DNA of 64,000 bases from Ideonella oryzae (GCF_024055665.1 NZ_JAMXMC010000008.1:62001-126000), one strand, 5' to 3'. Numbered from the stretch's first letter, positions 53,040 to 62,587 are shown. The notes: generated from the sequence alone by a model not told the origin. Made by a program: numbers and translations.

Positions 53040-54356
53040 ATGACCCGACTGACCCGCGAACAGCAGATCGCCGCCCTGGAAAAGGACTGGGCTGAAAACC
53101 CCCGTTGGAAGAGCGTGAAGCGCGGCTACAGCGCCGCCGACGTGGTGCGTCTGCGCGGCAGCCTGCAGCCCGAGTACACCCTGGCCCAGGCCGGTGCCCA
53201 GAAGCTGTGGGAAAAGGTCAACGGCGGCGCCAAGAAGGGCTACGTCAACGCTTTCGGCGCGATCACCGCCGGTCAGGCCATGCAACAGGCCAAGGCCGGC
53301 CTGGAGGCCGTGTACCTGTCGGGCTGGCAGGTCGCTGCCGACGGCAACACCTCCGAAACCATGTACCCCGACCAGTCGCTGTACGCCTACGACTCGGTGC
53401 CGACCATGGTTCGTCGCATCAACAACACCTTCAAGCGCGCCGACGAGATCCAGTGGTCGCGTGGTGTGAACCCCGGTGACGAAGGCTTCGTCGACTACTT
53501 CCTGCCCATCGTGGCCGATGCGGAAGCCGGTTTCGGCGGCGTGCTGAACGCCTTCGAACTGATGAAGAACATGATCGCCTCCGGTGCTGCAGGCGTGCAC
53601 TTCGAAGACCAGCTGGCTGCCGTGAAGAAGTGCGGCCACATGGGTGGCAAGGTCCTGGTGCCGACCCAGGAAGCCATCGAGAAGCTGATCGCCGCGCGTT
53701 TCGCTGCCGACACCATGGGCGTGTCCACGCTGATCCTGGCCCGGACCGACGCTGAAGCCGCCAACCTGCTGACCAGCGACCACGACGCCAACGACAAGCC
53801 CTTCTGCACCGGTGAGCGAACCCCGGAAGGCTTCTACCGTGTCAAGAACGGCCTGGAGCAGGCCATCAGCCGCGGCGTGGCCTACGCCCCCTACGCCGAC
53901 CTGGTGTGGTGCGAAACCGGCACGCCGGACCTGGGCTTCGCCCGTGAATTCGCCCAGGCCGTGCACGCCGCCTGCCCGGGCAAGCTGCTGAGCTACAACT
54001 GCTCGCCGTCCTTCAACTGGAAGAAGAACCTGGACGATCGCACCATCGCCCGCTTCCAGGACGAGCTCTCGGCGCTGGGCTACAAGTACCAGTTCATCAC
54101 CCTGGCCGGCATCCACATCAACTGGTTCAACACCTTCCAGTTCGCCCACGCTTACGCCCGCGGCGAAGGCATGAAGCACTACACCGAGATGGTCCAAGAG
54201 CCGGAATTCAAGGCGCGCGAGCAGGGCTACACCTTCGTGTCGCACCAGCAGGAAGTCGGCGCCGGCTACTTCGACGACGTGACCACCGTGATCCAGGGCG
54301 GTTCTTCCAGCGTGAAGGCCCTGACCGGTTCGACCGAAGAAGAGCAGTTCCACTGA
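53040..54356 (+). CDS. aceA: Isocitrate lyase
   Basis: AceA splits isocitrate to succinate and glyoxylate, the first glyoxylate-shunt step needed for growth on acetate or fatty acids. The 438-residue product has catalytic Cys198 in KKCGHMGGKV, the metal/substrate segment ADAEAGFGG and SPSFNWKK. AAGGAG six bases upstream sets the ATG. Malate synthase is not in the window. Base and codon use are strongly biased to preferred codons, as in highly expressed genes. Confidence 0.96.
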   Translation: MTRLTREQQIAALEKDWAENPRWKSVKRGYSAADVVRLRGSLQPEYTLAQAGAQKLWEKVNGGAKKGYVNAFGAITAGQAMQQAKAGLEAVYLSGWQVAADGNTSETMYPDQSLYAYDSVPTMVRRINNTFKRADEIQWSRGVNPGDEGFVDYFLPIVADAEAGFGGVLNAFELMKNMIASGAAGVHFEDQLAAVKKCGHMGGKVLVPTQEAIEKLIAARFAADTMGVSTLILARTDAEAANLLTSDHDANDKPFCTGERTPEGFYRVKNGLEQAISRGVAYAPYADLVWCETGTPDLGFAREFAQAVHAACPGKLLSYNCSPSFNWKKNLDDRTIARFQDELSALGYKYQFITLAGIHINWFNTFQFAHAYARGEGMKHYTEMVQEPEFKAREQGYTFVSHQQEVGAGYFDDVTTVIQGGSSSVKALTGSTEEEQFH

Positions 54357-54400
54357 CCGGAATGGGACAGGTGCCGCATTGATCGCGGCGCATGACCAGG

Positions 54401-54429
54401 GCCCGGCCGCCACAAGCGGCCGGGCTTTT
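54401..54429 (+). terminator. Rho-independent terminator of aceA
   Basis: A perfect 10-bp GC stem (GCCCGGCCGC / GCGGCCGGGC, loop CACAA) is followed by TTTTCATTTT. Plus-strand only. Confidence 0.9.
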
Positions 54430-54445
54430 CATTTTCAGAATCGGC

Positions 54446-54790
54446 TCAGCGCAGGCTGCCGATGTAGCGCGTCTGGGTCGACGGGCGCGTGACCGTGCCC
54501 GAACGGGACAGGCGGCTGTCCTCGAAGCCGGAGGCCCTGTCCGACCGGTCCGGGCGATCGGCGCCCCGGGAGGCCGCGGGCTGCGGTGGGGCCGGGAAGA
54601 GAGCCGCCTGCAGGCGCTGACCCCATTCGATGAGCTCGGGGTGGGCGGCTTCCGCCAGCGCAATGCGGATGACCTCCCGCGCATACTCCGCGCTGCGCAG
54701 CATCCACTCGACATCGGTCACTCGGCCGATCTTGCGCCGCATGACCACATGCAGGTGGGCGGCCACAGCCAGCTTCTCGCTCTCCAGCAT
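54446..54790 (-). CDS. Conserved-looking small protein of unknown function
   Basis: A 114-residue soluble protein. Residues 1-65 form an ordered helical region (VAAHLHVVMRRKIGRVTDVEWM, split here, then EYAREVIRIALAEA and IEWGQRLQAAL), while the C-terminal 45 residues are Pro/Arg/Ser-rich and probably disordered. An AGGAGG site six bases upstream fixes the ATG at 54790; an upstream GTG would abut the ribosome site. I do not recognise a named domain. It lies between aceA (convergent) and amtB (same strand, upstream side), independent of both by its own ribosome site. Confidence 0.65.
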   Translation of the reverse strand: MLESEKLAVAAHLHVVMRRKIGRVTDVEWMLRSAEYAREVIRIALAEAAHPELIEWGQRLQAALFPAPPQPAASRGADRPDRSDRASGFEDSRLSRSGTVTRPSTQTRYIGSLR

Positions 54791-54848
54791 CTTCACACCT
54801 CCTGTTGCAACGACCCCATGCCCTGGCGAGGTTCCGCCCGGGCGCTCA

Positions 54849-56207
54849 TCACTCCACCCGTTCGCCGTGCTGGCTCAGGTCCAGCCCGTCCTGTTCCTGC
54901 TTCTCGGCCACGCGCAGGCCGATGACCCAGTGGACCAGCCACAGGATCAACGAGGTCGCGACACCGCTGTAGACCAGGGTGGCCAGCACGGCCAGACCCT
55001 GGGTGGCCACCGATCCTTCGACGCCGCCGATCTTGGGGTCGGCCAGCCAGCCTGTCAGCAGGGCTCCCAGGATGCCGCCGACGCCATGCACACCGAAGAC
55101 ATCCAGTGAGTCGTCCGCGCCCAGCAGGCGCTTGAGCCCGGTGGCACCCCAGTAGCAGCCCACGCCGGCCACCGCGCCGATCAGCACGGCCGAAGCGGGG
55201 CCGACGAAGCCCGATGCGGGTGTGATCGCCACCAGGCCCGCCACCGCTCCGCTGCTCAGGCCCAGCAGAGTCGGGGTCTTGCGGACCAGCCATTCGGCCA
55301 GCATCCAGCTCAGCGCGGCAGCGGCGGCGGCCAGTTGCGTGGCCAGTATGGCCATGCCGGCCCGGCCGTCGGCGGCGGCGGCTGAGCCACCGTTGAAACC
55401 CATCCAGCCCACCCACAGCAGACAGGCGCCGGCCATCGTGTAGCCCAGGTTGGACGGCATCAGCGCCACCTGGCCGTAACCCCGGCGGGGGCCCAGGATG
55501 AAGGCCGCAGCCAAGCCGGCAATGCCGGCATTGATGTGCACCACGGTGCCGCCGGCAAAGTCCAGCGCGCCACGTTGCGCCAGCCAGCCGTCAGATGCCC
55601 AGACCCAGTGCGCCACCGGGGCATAGACCAGCACGGCCCAAAGCGCCATGAACCACAGCAGAGCGGAAAAGCGCATGCGCTCGGCGAAGGCCCCCACGAT
55701 CAGCGCTGGCGTGATGACGGCAAAGCTCAGCTGGAACATGCAGAACACGGCTTCGGGCACGGTGGGCGCCAGCGGGTGTACCGACACCAGGTTCTGCACC
55801 TTGTCGAAGCCGATGGTGGTCAGCCAGATCGATTGCGGACCGCCGATCCATGGCGAGCCCGGCATGAAAGCCAGGCTGTAGCCGGCCACGAACCAGATCA
55901 CCGTGATCAGGGCGGAGATGGCCAGCACCTGCGCCATGGTGCCCAGGATGTTCTTCTTGCGGACCATGCCGGCATAGAAGAGCGCCAGCCCGGGCAGGGT
56001 CATCAGCAGCACCAGGGCGGTGGCGGTGATCATCCAGGCGGTGTCGCCGGCGCTGATCTGCTGGGCCGCCAGCATGGTCGGCAGACCCGGGGGCGGGGTG
56101 GCGGTACCAGGGGCCGTGTCGGCCGCCCAGACAGGGGCGACGCACGACAGCACGCCCACTCCCAGACCGGCGACCTGCGGCCATCGTCCCCATACTGCCT
56201 GTCCCAT
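54849..56207 (-). CDS. amtB: Ammonium transporter AmtB
   Basis: Trimeric inner-membrane ammonium channel. The 452-residue product has a cleavable signal peptide ending near VWA-AD and eleven helices. The twin pore histidines lie in TVVHINAG and FGVHGVGG. AAGGA precedes the ATG at 56207. In most proteobacteria glnK precedes amtB in one operon; here no PII gene is adjacent. A sigma-54 promoter match lies 31-45 bases upstream, consistent with nitrogen control. Confidence 0.94.
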   Translation of the reverse strand: MGQAVWGRWPQVAGLGVGVLSCVAPVWAADTAPGTATPPPGLPTMLAAQQISAGDTAWMITATALVLLMTLPGLALFYAGMVRKKNILGTMAQVLAISALITVIWFVAGYSLAFMPGSPWIGGPQSIWLTTIGFDKVQNLVSVHPLAPTVPEAVFCMFQLSFAVITPALIVGAFAERMRFSALLWFMALWAVLVYAPVAHWVWASDGWLAQRGALDFAGGTVVHINAGIAGLAAAFILGPRRGYGQVALMPSNLGYTMAGACLLWVGWMGFNGGSAAAADGRAGMAILATQLAAAAAALSWMLAEWLVRKTPTLLGLSSGAVAGLVAITPASGFVGPASAVLIGAVAGVGCYWGATGLKRLLGADDSLDVFGVHGVGGILGALLTGWLADPKIGGVEGSVATQGLAVLATLVYSGVATSLILWLVHWVIGLRVAEKQEQDGLDLSQHGERVE

Positions 56208-56249
56208 GCAACGTCCTTCGATTGTTTTGAGGATTTGTGACTGGACGTA

Positions 56250-56264
56250 GCAAATCCCGGGCCT
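56250..56264 (-). promoter_or_regulatory. Candidate sigma-54 promoter of amtB
   Basis: On the minus strand AGGCCCG-GGAT-TTGC matches TGGCACG-N4-TTGC at nine of eleven positions, with GG (56263-56262) and GC (56251-56250) ten bases apart. The start would be near 56238, about 31 bases before the ATG. A TGCACCA half-site resembling NtrC dyads lies upstream at 56304-56310. Confidence 0.6.
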
Positions 56265-56378
56265 GCACTGGGATATCGGTTGCTGGGTCGTTGGCAGCTC
56301 TTTTGCACCAAGACGGGTCGGACCACCGGGGCTTGAACCCCAAGGTATGCTGCGGCGCCGATTTGCGGAAGACCTTTC

Positions 56379-57323
56379 TTGAACACCCCGACCCTCACGC
56401 CCCAGATGGCCGGCCTGCTGGACCGAATCCGGCGGGCCAAGCGCCCCCCGTTCCATGGGCTCTCACCGGAGATGGCCCGGGCGGCCTATGGTGTCGCGGC
56501 CGAGGTGCTGGATCTGCCCCGCGCGCCCTTGCCGCGCGTGGTGCCGGTGCAGGTGCCCGTGGCACCCGGTGTGCAGTGCGCTGCGCGCCTGTTTGCGCCG
56601 TCGCATGAGCGCTTGCCCGTGCTGCTGTACCTGCATGGGGGCGGCTTCGTCATCGGCGGGTTGGACACCCACGACAGCCTGTGCCGCCAACTTGCCCTGC
56701 GGGCCGGCGTGGCGGTGCTCTCGCTGGACTACCGATTGGCGCCGGAACACCGTTTCCCAACGGCGGTGGACGACAGCTTTGCCGCCCTGCGCTGGCTGGC
56801 GCAAGAGGGGGCGGCGGCCCTGGGGCTGGATGGCAGCCGGCTGGCGGTGGGCGGCGACAGCGCGGGGGGCACCCTGTCGGCGGTGTGCGCCCTGATGGCG
56901 CGCGATGCCCAGTTGCCGCTGGCGCTGCAGCTGCTCATCACCCCGGGCACCACCGCCCATTGCGACACCCGCTCGCACGAGCTGTTCGCCAACGGCTTTC
57001 TGCTGGAGGCCGACAGCATCCGCTGGTTCTTCGACCACTACATCGACGCGGCGCACCGCACCGACTGGCGCTTTGCGCCGCTGCTCGCCCCGGATGCGGA
57101 TGGCCTGGCGCCGGCGTGCTTCGTTCTGGCCGAATGCGACCCGCTGGTGGACGAGGGGCTGGCCTATGCCGACCGCCTGCGCGCGGCCGGCGTGGCGGTG
57201 GATCTGGAGCTCTACCGCGGGGTGACCCACGACTTCATCAAGCTCGGGCGAGCGATCCCGGAAGCGGAGCAGGCCCAGGCTGCCGCGGCTCTGGCCCTTC
57301 GGCAGGCCTTGTTCGGGCCCTGA
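56379..57323 (+). CDS. Alpha/beta hydrolase, HSL-type esterase/lipase
   Basis: Cytoplasmic ester hydrolase of the hormone-sensitive-lipase family. The 314-residue product shows the oxyanion motif HGGGF, nucleophile serine in GDSAGG, the acid in DPLVDEG and catalytic His in VTHDF. The start is TTG at 56379, eight bases after GGAAG; the next ATG (56406) has no ribosome site. Divergent from amtB. Natural substrate unknown. Confidence 0.85.
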   Translation: MNTPTLTPQMAGLLDRIRRAKRPPFHGLSPEMARAAYGVAAEVLDLPRAPLPRVVPVQVPVAPGVQCAARLFAPSHERLPVLLYLHGGGFVIGGLDTHDSLCRQLALRAGVAVLSLDYRLAPEHRFPTAVDDSFAALRWLAQEGAAALGLDGSRLAVGGDSAGGTLSAVCALMARDAQLPLALQLLITPGTTAHCDTRSHELFANGFLLEADSIRWFFDHYIDAAHRTDWRFAPLLAPDADGLAPACFVLAECDPLVDEGLAYADRLRAAGVAVDLELYRGVTHDFIKLGRAIPEAEQAQAAAALALRQALFGP

Positions 57324-57334
57324 CCTGAACCGCC

Positions 57335-58153
57335 TCAGTGACGACGGGCCAGCGGCAAGCCACTGGGCGGCCAGGCGTCCAGGCGGAAGGAGCGTTCGTC
57401 GGCCGGTTGATGCTGGCGCTCGATCATGTGGGTGATGAGGCGGCGCCCCTGGACTTCACAAACGAGCAAGGTGGAACAGCGGGTGCCGTAGCGACCATCG
57501 GCGCTGCGGATGAACACCGGTGAGAGCATGCGCTCGACGGCCGGGGCCACGCCAGTCTGAGGCAGTTCGGCCTCTGGGGCCGGCGTCGCATCGGCCAAAG
57601 CCTCGAACAGCGTGGCACACAGCTGCGGGAACGGCAGGTTCTGCCCCAGGGCGTCGAACAGGCGCTGCTTGATCCGTCCCACCTTGGGCCAGGGCGTGTC
57701 CAGCGCCGCGTTGCTGAGCCCGTAAACCCCGCGGGTCAGGCGCTGGGGGTGCGGATGCTGGTTGCTGGTCCAGAAGAACTCGCTGGCGGGGAAGTCGGCG
57801 GCCAGCAGGTTGAAGGGGGCGTGTCCGCTCAGCGCCGTGCGGGGCCAGAAGCGATCGGCGGGCAGATCACCCCGCAGCCAGCCCAGCGGAATCTGTCCGC
57901 GCGAGGGCGCGTCGGGCTCTGCGGCAAATGGCTGCCGCACATTGGTGACCAGCGCGAAGCGGCCCGGCCGGCTCAACCCCATCCAGGTGCCGCCTGCCCG
58001 CAGGTCGCGGCCAGACAGCACTTGGGGGCCATCGGGCCAGGGAGCCCACCAGTCCAGTGCCTGGCTGGGACGGTCCAGGTATTCATCGCGGTTGGCCGCC
58101 ACCACCAGCGGGTAGCGGCGGCTCATGCCCAGCGCAACGCCTACGAGGCACAT
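57335..58153 (-). CDS. NRDE-domain protein (TANGO2 homologue)
   Basis: A 272-residue NRDE-family protein, named for the AANRDEYLDRP motif present near residues 19-29 after the MCLV start with its N-terminal Cys2. Such proteins resemble Ntn-hydrolases; eukaryotic TANGO2 is linked to heme or lipid handling, but the bacterial role is unsettled. It overlaps the upstream DUF4936 gene by 13 bases, so it is the last gene of the ygfZ-DUF4936-NRDE operon. Confidence 0.88.
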   Translation of the reverse strand: MCLVGVALGMSRRYPLVVAANRDEYLDRPSQALDWWAPWPDGPQVLSGRDLRAGGTWMGLSRPGRFALVTNVRQPFAAEPDAPSRGQIPLGWLRGDLPADRFWPRTALSGHAPFNLLAADFPASEFFWTSNQHPHPQRLTRGVYGLSNAALDTPWPKVGRIKQRLFDALGQNLPFPQLCATLFEALADATPAPEAELPQTGVAPAVERMLSPVFIRSADGRYGTRCSTLLVCEVQGRRLITHMIERQHQPADERSFRLDAWPPSGLPLARRH

Positions 58154-58506
58154 GGTGCGAATCGCTCCACATGGCGAGGGCCCTGCAGCCAGGCCTGGAC
58201 GGCCTGCGCAGCCTCGGACAGCGCCACCTCAAAGCCCGCGTCCGTTCCACATGGCGTGCTGCAGAGGTGTGGCGCGAAGCGGTAGGTCTCCATCAAAGTC
58301 ACCTGTCCAACGGATGCCCCAGGGACTTCCAGGCGCTGCAGCACACGGGCACTCAGGCCAGGCCAGTCCTGCTGCAGGCGCTGTTGAAAGCCGACGACGG
58401 CCTTCAGTGCCAGAGGCAGGTCAGCCGATGCGACCTGATAGTAGATGAACCATTCGGTCGTCGGGCCTGCTGGCAGCGGTGCGGCGGGCAGGCTTTCGTG
58501 ACTCAT
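58141..58506 (-). CDS. DUF4936 family protein
   Basis: A 121-residue protein of the DUF4936 family, common in Burkholderiales beside ygfZ. Recognisable parts are WFIYYQVASAD, the FQQRLQQDWPGLSARVLQR helix (split), and VTLMETYRF, an alpha-beta monooxygenase-like ferredoxin fold. No activity is known. It overlaps ygfZ by four bases (ATGA) and the NRDE gene by 13, so all three are translationally coupled. Confidence 0.85.
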   Translation of the reverse strand: MSHESLPAAPLPAGPTTEWFIYYQVASADLPLALKAVVGFQQRLQQDWPGLSARVLQRLEVPGASVGQVTLMETYRFAPHLCSTPCGTDAGFEVALSEAAQAVQAWLQGPRHVERFAPCAS

Positions 58507-59465
58507 GCCTCATCTTGGGGAACGGCATAGGGCAGGGCGCGCACCTGCAGGGCAGGGCCCTGGGCGCTGCCCAGGTGGAGTTCACCGGCCAGCGCGGCGC
58601 GCTTGACTTCGGCAAAGGCTTCCCAGCCCTGGCCATCGGCCGCCGCCGCCAGCGCGATTTGCCCTGCGGGCTGTTCAGGTTCGCTGGCCAGGAAGATCTC
58701 CTGTCCGGCCTGCATCGGAGCCTGGGTCGCCAGCAGAGCACCACGGCGCTTGAGCGTGCCGCGGTACTGGCTGCGGGCCACCACCTCCTGGCCGGGGTAG
58801 CAACCTTTCTTGAAGTTCACGCCGCCCACCAGTTCGAAGTTCACCATCTGGGGTACGAAGGCCTCGCTGGTGGCTGCGACGATGCGGGCCACGCCGCTGC
58901 GCACTTCCAGCAACTGCCAGCCCTGCGCAGGTAGCGCGGGCAGCTGGTTGGGCGCCTGCTCGGCCGGGCCGGCCCACAGGCAGCGCACGGTGCCGTCCAC
59001 ATCGGGCAGGCGGACCACCTGAGCGTCCTTCACCCGGCTCACGCCCCAGGCTTGCGCGGGCAGGTCGGTGCCCAGCCATTGCTGCGCCGCCGGCCCGGCC
59101 AAGCCCCACAGCGCCACATCGTCGGCCTGGCTGAGCTTGCATTGCGCGCGCATCACGAACATGGACAGGCGCTTGAGGGTGGGCGGCAGCACATCGGCGC
59201 TGCAGGCCAGCAGCCAGTCCTCGGCGCCGGTCACCTGCCAGGCCACGAAGCTGGCCAGCAGCCGGCCTTTGGCCGAGCAGTAGCCGGCCAGGCGGGCCTG
59301 GGTGCCTCCCGCCGAAGCCAGCTCATTGGTCAGTTGCCCCTGCAGAAAGGTCACCGCGTCGGCACCGCGGGCCCGGATCAGGCCCCAATCGGCCAGGGGC
59401 ACGGCCCCGGACAGCGCGGGGGACAGAGGGGTGTCTTCAGGGGTGGGAGCAGGGGCGGCAGTCAT
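58503..59465 (-). CDS. ygfZ: Folate-binding protein YgfZ
   Basis: Tetrahydrofolate-dependent protein that supports iron-sulfur cluster enzymes such as MiaB. The 320-residue product has the GcvT-like fold and the signature KKGCYPGQEVVARSQ with its conserved cysteine. Starts at ATG 59465 or, in frame, ATG 59480 are both possible; the shorter form is given. Divergent from mltG with about 70 bases between. Confidence 0.92.
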   Translation of the reverse strand: MTAAPAPTPEDTPLSPALSGAVPLADWGLIRARGADAVTFLQGQLTNELASAGGTQARLAGYCSAKGRLLASFVAWQVTGAEDWLLACSADVLPPTLKRLSMFVMRAQCKLSQADDVALWGLAGPAAQQWLGTDLPAQAWGVSRVKDAQVVRLPDVDGTVRCLWAGPAEQAPNQLPALPAQGWQLLEVRSGVARIVAATSEAFVPQMVNFELVGGVNFKKGCYPGQEVVARSQYRGTLKRRGALLATQAPMQAGQEIFLASEPEQPAGQIALAAAADGQGWEAFAEVKRAALAGELHLGSAQGPALQVRALPYAVPQDEA

Positions 59466-59535
59466 GTCGGCGATTATCATCGCGCCCCATGCTTGAGCAG
59501 GATTCAGGGTCTCGCGGCGCGAGAGGTGTGCGTAC

Positions 59536-60537
59536 ATGGTGAAGCGGTTCAAGGCCCTGCTGTCTGGCCTGCTGCTGGTGTTGATCGCGGGTGCGGCCCT
59601 GGGGGTCTGGTGGGTCCAGCGCCCGCTGCCCTTGCGCGGTGAGCGCGTCGAGGTGTCGATCGAGCCGGGCACGCCCACGCGCGAGATCGCCCGCCAGTGG
59701 GTGCAGGCCGGGGTCGATGTGCCGCCCTGGCTGCTGTACGAATGGTTCCGCTGGTCCGGCAAGGCCCGGCGCATCCAGGCCGGCAGCTACGAAATTGAAC
59801 CTGGCGCCACGGCCTACAGCCTGCTGGACCGCATGGTGCGGGGGGACCAGATCCTGCAGACCCTGCGTCTCATTGAAGGCTGGAACTTCCGCCAGGTGCG
59901 TGATGCCCTGGCCAAGGCGCCGCATTTGCGGCACACGGTGGACGCGATGAGCGACGCCCAGCTGGCGGTCGAACTGGGCCTGAATGCACCGACGGTGGAG
60001 GGCTGGCTGTTCCCCGACACCTACGCCTACAGCCCGGGCGTGAGCGATGTCACCGTGCTGCGGCGCGCGTCCGAGGCCATGCAGGTGGCCCTGGCCCAGG
60101 CCTGGGCCCAGCGCGACCCGGCCAGCCCGCTCAAGTCCCCAGCCGAGTTGCTGACCCTGGCCTCCGTGGTCGAAAAGGAGACCGGGCGGCCGGAGGACCG
60201 GCCCATGGTGGCGGCGGTGTTCAACAACCGCCTGCGAATCGGCATGCCACTGCAGTCGGACCCGACGGTGATCTATGGCATTGGCGACCGCTTCGATGGC
60301 AATCTGCGCCGCGACGACCTGACCACCGACACGCCCTGGAACACCTATGTGCGCCGCGGCCTGCCGCCCACACCCATCGCCTTGCCGGGGCGCCAGGCCC
60401 TGCTGGCCACGGCCCGGCCGGCCGCCTCCCAGGCGCTCTACTTCGTGGCCAGGGGCGACGGCAGCAGCGCCTTCAGCGACAACCTCACGGACCATAATCG
60501 CGCGGTGAACCAGTATCAGAGAGGCGGGAGCCGGTGA
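59536..60537 (+). CDS. mltG: Endolytic murein transglycosylase MltG
   Basis: Membrane-anchored transglycosylase that ends nascent glycan strands. The 333-residue product has an N-terminal membrane helix (about 7-27), a LysM-like domain, and the YceG domain with catalytic Glu213 in SVVEKETG, followed by [12 protein letters not shown]. Its stop is overlapped by the GTG of tmk, the usual mltG-tmk arrangement. Confidence 0.94.
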   Translation: MVKRFKALLSGLLLVLIAGAALGVWWVQRPLPLRGERVEVSIEPGTPTREIARQWVQAGVDVPPWLLYEWFRWSGKARRIQAGSYEIEPGATAYSLLDRMVRGDQILQTLRLIEGWNFRQVRDALAKAPHLRHTVDAMSDAQLAVELGLNAPTVEGWLFPDTYAYSPGVSDVTVLRRASEAMQVALAQAWAQRDPASPLKSPAELLTLASVVEKETGRPEDRPMVAAVFNNRLRIGMPLQSDPTVIYGIGDRFDGNLRRDDLTTDTPWNTYVRRGLPPTPIALPGRQALLATARPAASQALYFVARGDGSSAFSDNLTDHNRAVNQYQRGGSR

Positions 60538-61169
60538 GCGCGCCCGCACGATTCATCACCTTCGAAGGCATCGACGGTGCCGGCAAGTCCTCGCACATCG
60601 AGGCGGTGGCCCAGGCCCTGGAAGAGGCCGGGCATCGGCTGCTGCGCACGCGCGAGCCCGGCGGCACGGAACTGGCCGAGCGCCTGCGCGAGCTTTTCCT
60701 GCATGAGCGCATGGATGCGCTGACCGAGGCGCTGCTGGTGTTTGGCGCCCGCCGGGACCACCTGGTGCGCTGCATCGAGCCCGCCCTGGCCGAGGGCCGC
60801 ACCGTGCTGTGCGACCGCTTCACCGATGCCACCTTCGCCTACCAGGGCGCTGGCCGGGGCTTCGACCTGGCCGTGCTGGGCCAGCTGGAAAGCTGGGTGC
60901 AGCAGGGCCGTCAGCCCGACCTCACCCTTTGGTTCGACGTGGCGCCCGAGATCGCCGCGGCCCGCCGTGCCGGGGCCCGAGCACCGGACAGGCTGGAGAG
61001 CGAGGAGAGCGCCTTCTTCGAACGCGTGCGTGCCGGCTACGCAGCGCGCGCGGTGGCCGCACCCGAGCGCTTCGTGTGCATCGACGCCGGCCAGAGCCTG
61101 GAGGCGGTGCGCGCGGACGCGCTGGCCATCGTGCGCGCCCGCACGGCCTCGCCCGGGAGCGCGGCGTGA
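60534..61169 (+). CDS. tmk: Thymidylate kinase
   Basis: Tmk phosphorylates dTMP to dTDP. The 211-residue product has P-loop EGIDGAGKS at 11-19, the [12 protein letters not shown] substrate segment, and the LID region rich in arginine. The GTG start overlaps the mltG stop (GTGA), and the stop overlaps the holB start by one base. Confidence 0.95.
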   Translation: MSAPARFITFEGIDGAGKSSHIEAVAQALEEAGHRLLRTREPGGTELAERLRELFLHERMDALTEALLVFGARRDHLVRCIEPALAEGRTVLCDRFTDATFAYQGAGRGFDLAVLGQLESWVQQGRQPDLTLWFDVAPEIAAARRAGARAPDRLESEESAFFERVRAGYAARAVAAPERFVCIDAGQSLEAVRADALAIVRARTASPGSAA

Positions 61170-62188
61170 TGCGCAACGAGAAGGACCTGCCCTGGCTGGC
61201 CGAGCCCCTGGCTGCCTGGCGCGACGGGCAGCGCGGCCATGCCTTGATCCTGCACGGCGGCTTCGGCTCCGGCCTGTTCGAGCTGGCCTTGCGCCTGGCC
61301 CAGGCCTGGCTGTGCGAGCAGCCGCCTGGCCCCTGCGACCAATGCCCCAGCTGCCATCTGGTGCTGGCGCGCACCCACACCGACCTGCGGGTGGTGATGC
61401 CCGAGACCTGGGCGCAGGCCCTGCAATGGGGCGCCAGCGAGGGCGAGGCCGAGCCGGCCGATGGTGAAGGCAAGTCCAAGAAGAAACCCAGCCGGGAGAT
61501 CAAGGTCGACGCCGTGCGCCAGGCCATCGACTGGGCCCACAGCAGCTCCGGCCGTGGCCAGGGCAAGGTGCTGGTGTTCTTTCCTGCCGATGCGATGAAC
61601 ACGGTGTCGGCCAATGCCTTGCTCAAGACCCTGGAGGAACCCGGGCAGGGCGTGCGCATCCTGCTGGCCGTGGAAGACCCGGAGCACCTGCTGCCCACCA
61701 TCCGCAGCCGCTGCCAGCGCCTGCGCCTGGTGCCCCCGGCCCCGACCGAGGCCCTGGACTGGCTGAACCGCCAGGGCGTGAAGGATGCCGACACCCTGCT
61801 GCAGGCGGCGGGCGGCGAGCCGCTGGCCGCCCAGGCCCTGGCCGCCGAGGGCGTCACCGGTGCCCAGTGGAGCAGCCTGCCAGCCCAGTTGGCCCAGGGC
61901 GATGCGCGCTGGCTGTCCACCTGGCCTGTGCCGCAGGCGGTGAAGGCGCTGCAGCAGCTGTGCCACGACCTGATGGCCCATGCGGTGGGCGCGCCGCCGC
62001 GCTACTTCCCGGCCGCCAGCCTGCCGCGCGTGAGCGACGCCAGCGCGCTCGCCCAATGGAGCCGTGAGCTGGCCCGCGTGAACCGCCATGCCGACCATCC
62101 CTGGCAGGCGCCGCTGTTGATCGAGGCCCTGATGGCCCAAGGCCGCAGCGCCGTGCAGGCAGGTGGCGGCCGCCGTGGCTACACTTGA
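61169..62188 (+). CDS. holB: DNA polymerase III delta-prime subunit
   Basis: HolB is the stator subunit of the clamp loader. The 339-residue product has the degenerate P-loop typical of delta-prime (HGGFGSGL, lacking GKT), a four-cysteine zinc module (Cys49, 56, 59, 62) and the sensor segment NALLKTLEEP with RSRCQRLRL. Residues about 100-115 carry a charged insertion (SKKKPSREIK). Placed between tmk and pilZ as in many beta- and gammaproteobacteria. Confidence 0.92.
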   Translation: MRNEKDLPWLAEPLAAWRDGQRGHALILHGGFGSGLFELALRLAQAWLCEQPPGPCDQCPSCHLVLARTHTDLRVVMPETWAQALQWGASEGEAEPADGEGKSKKKPSREIKVDAVRQAIDWAHSSSGRGQGKVLVFFPADAMNTVSANALLKTLEEPGQGVRILLAVEDPEHLLPTIRSRCQRLRLVPPAPTEALDWLNRQGVKDADTLLQAAGGEPLAAQALAAEGVTGAQWSSLPAQLAQGDARWLSTWPVPQAVKALQQLCHDLMAHAVGAPPRYFPAASLPRVSDASALAQWSRELARVNRHADHPWQAPLLIEALMAQGRSAVQAGGGRRGYT

Positions 62189-62191
62189 TCC

Positions 62192-62587
62192 ATGAGCGAT
62201 ACCGACAGCAGAAGCCCTGGGCTGCCCACGGGGGCACCCGCCGTCTCCGGTCGACCCAGCGTGATCCAGCTGGTGTTCCGGGAGAAGGGGGCGCTCTATG
62301 CGGCGTACATGCCCTTCTTCACCGAGGGCGGGCTGTTCGTGCCCACCACCCGTGAATACCAATTGGGCGATGACATCTACCTGCTGCTGTCCCTGCCGGG
62401 CGACCCGCAGCGTTACCCGGTGGCGGGCAAGGTGGGTTGGCTGACGCCGGCCAACACCTCCGGCGGGCGCACGCAGGGCGTGGGCGTGCGGTTCCCGGGG
62501 GACGAGAAGACGCGGGCGCTGAGGGTGCGGATCGAGGAGATCCTGGGCACCTCGCTGTCGTCCTCCAAGCCCACGCAGACGCTCTGA
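62192..62587 (+). CDS. pilZ: PilZ domain protein (type IV pilus-associated)
   Basis: A 131-residue single PilZ-domain protein of the tmk-holB-pilZ locus, the type needed for type IV pilus biogenesis. Motifs such as GGLFVPT, VAGKVGWLTP and GVGVRF are present. The arginine pair required for c-di-GMP binding (RxxxR) is not evident, as is usual for PilZ proper. Starts three bases after holB. Confidence 0.9.
   Translation: MSDTDSRSPGLPTGAPAVSGRPSVIQLVFREKGALYAAYMPFFTEGGLFVPTTREYQLGDDIYLLLSLPGDPQRYPVAGKVGWLTPANTSGGRTQGVGVRFPGDEKTRALRVRIEEILGTSLSSSKPTQTL

Noticed and set aside
56292-56307. Sigma-54-like TGGCAGC-N4-TTGCA on the plus strand before the esterase gene
   Set aside because: GG-GC spacing is right, but two conserved positions differ, and the TGCACCA part is better explained as an activator half-site for amtB.
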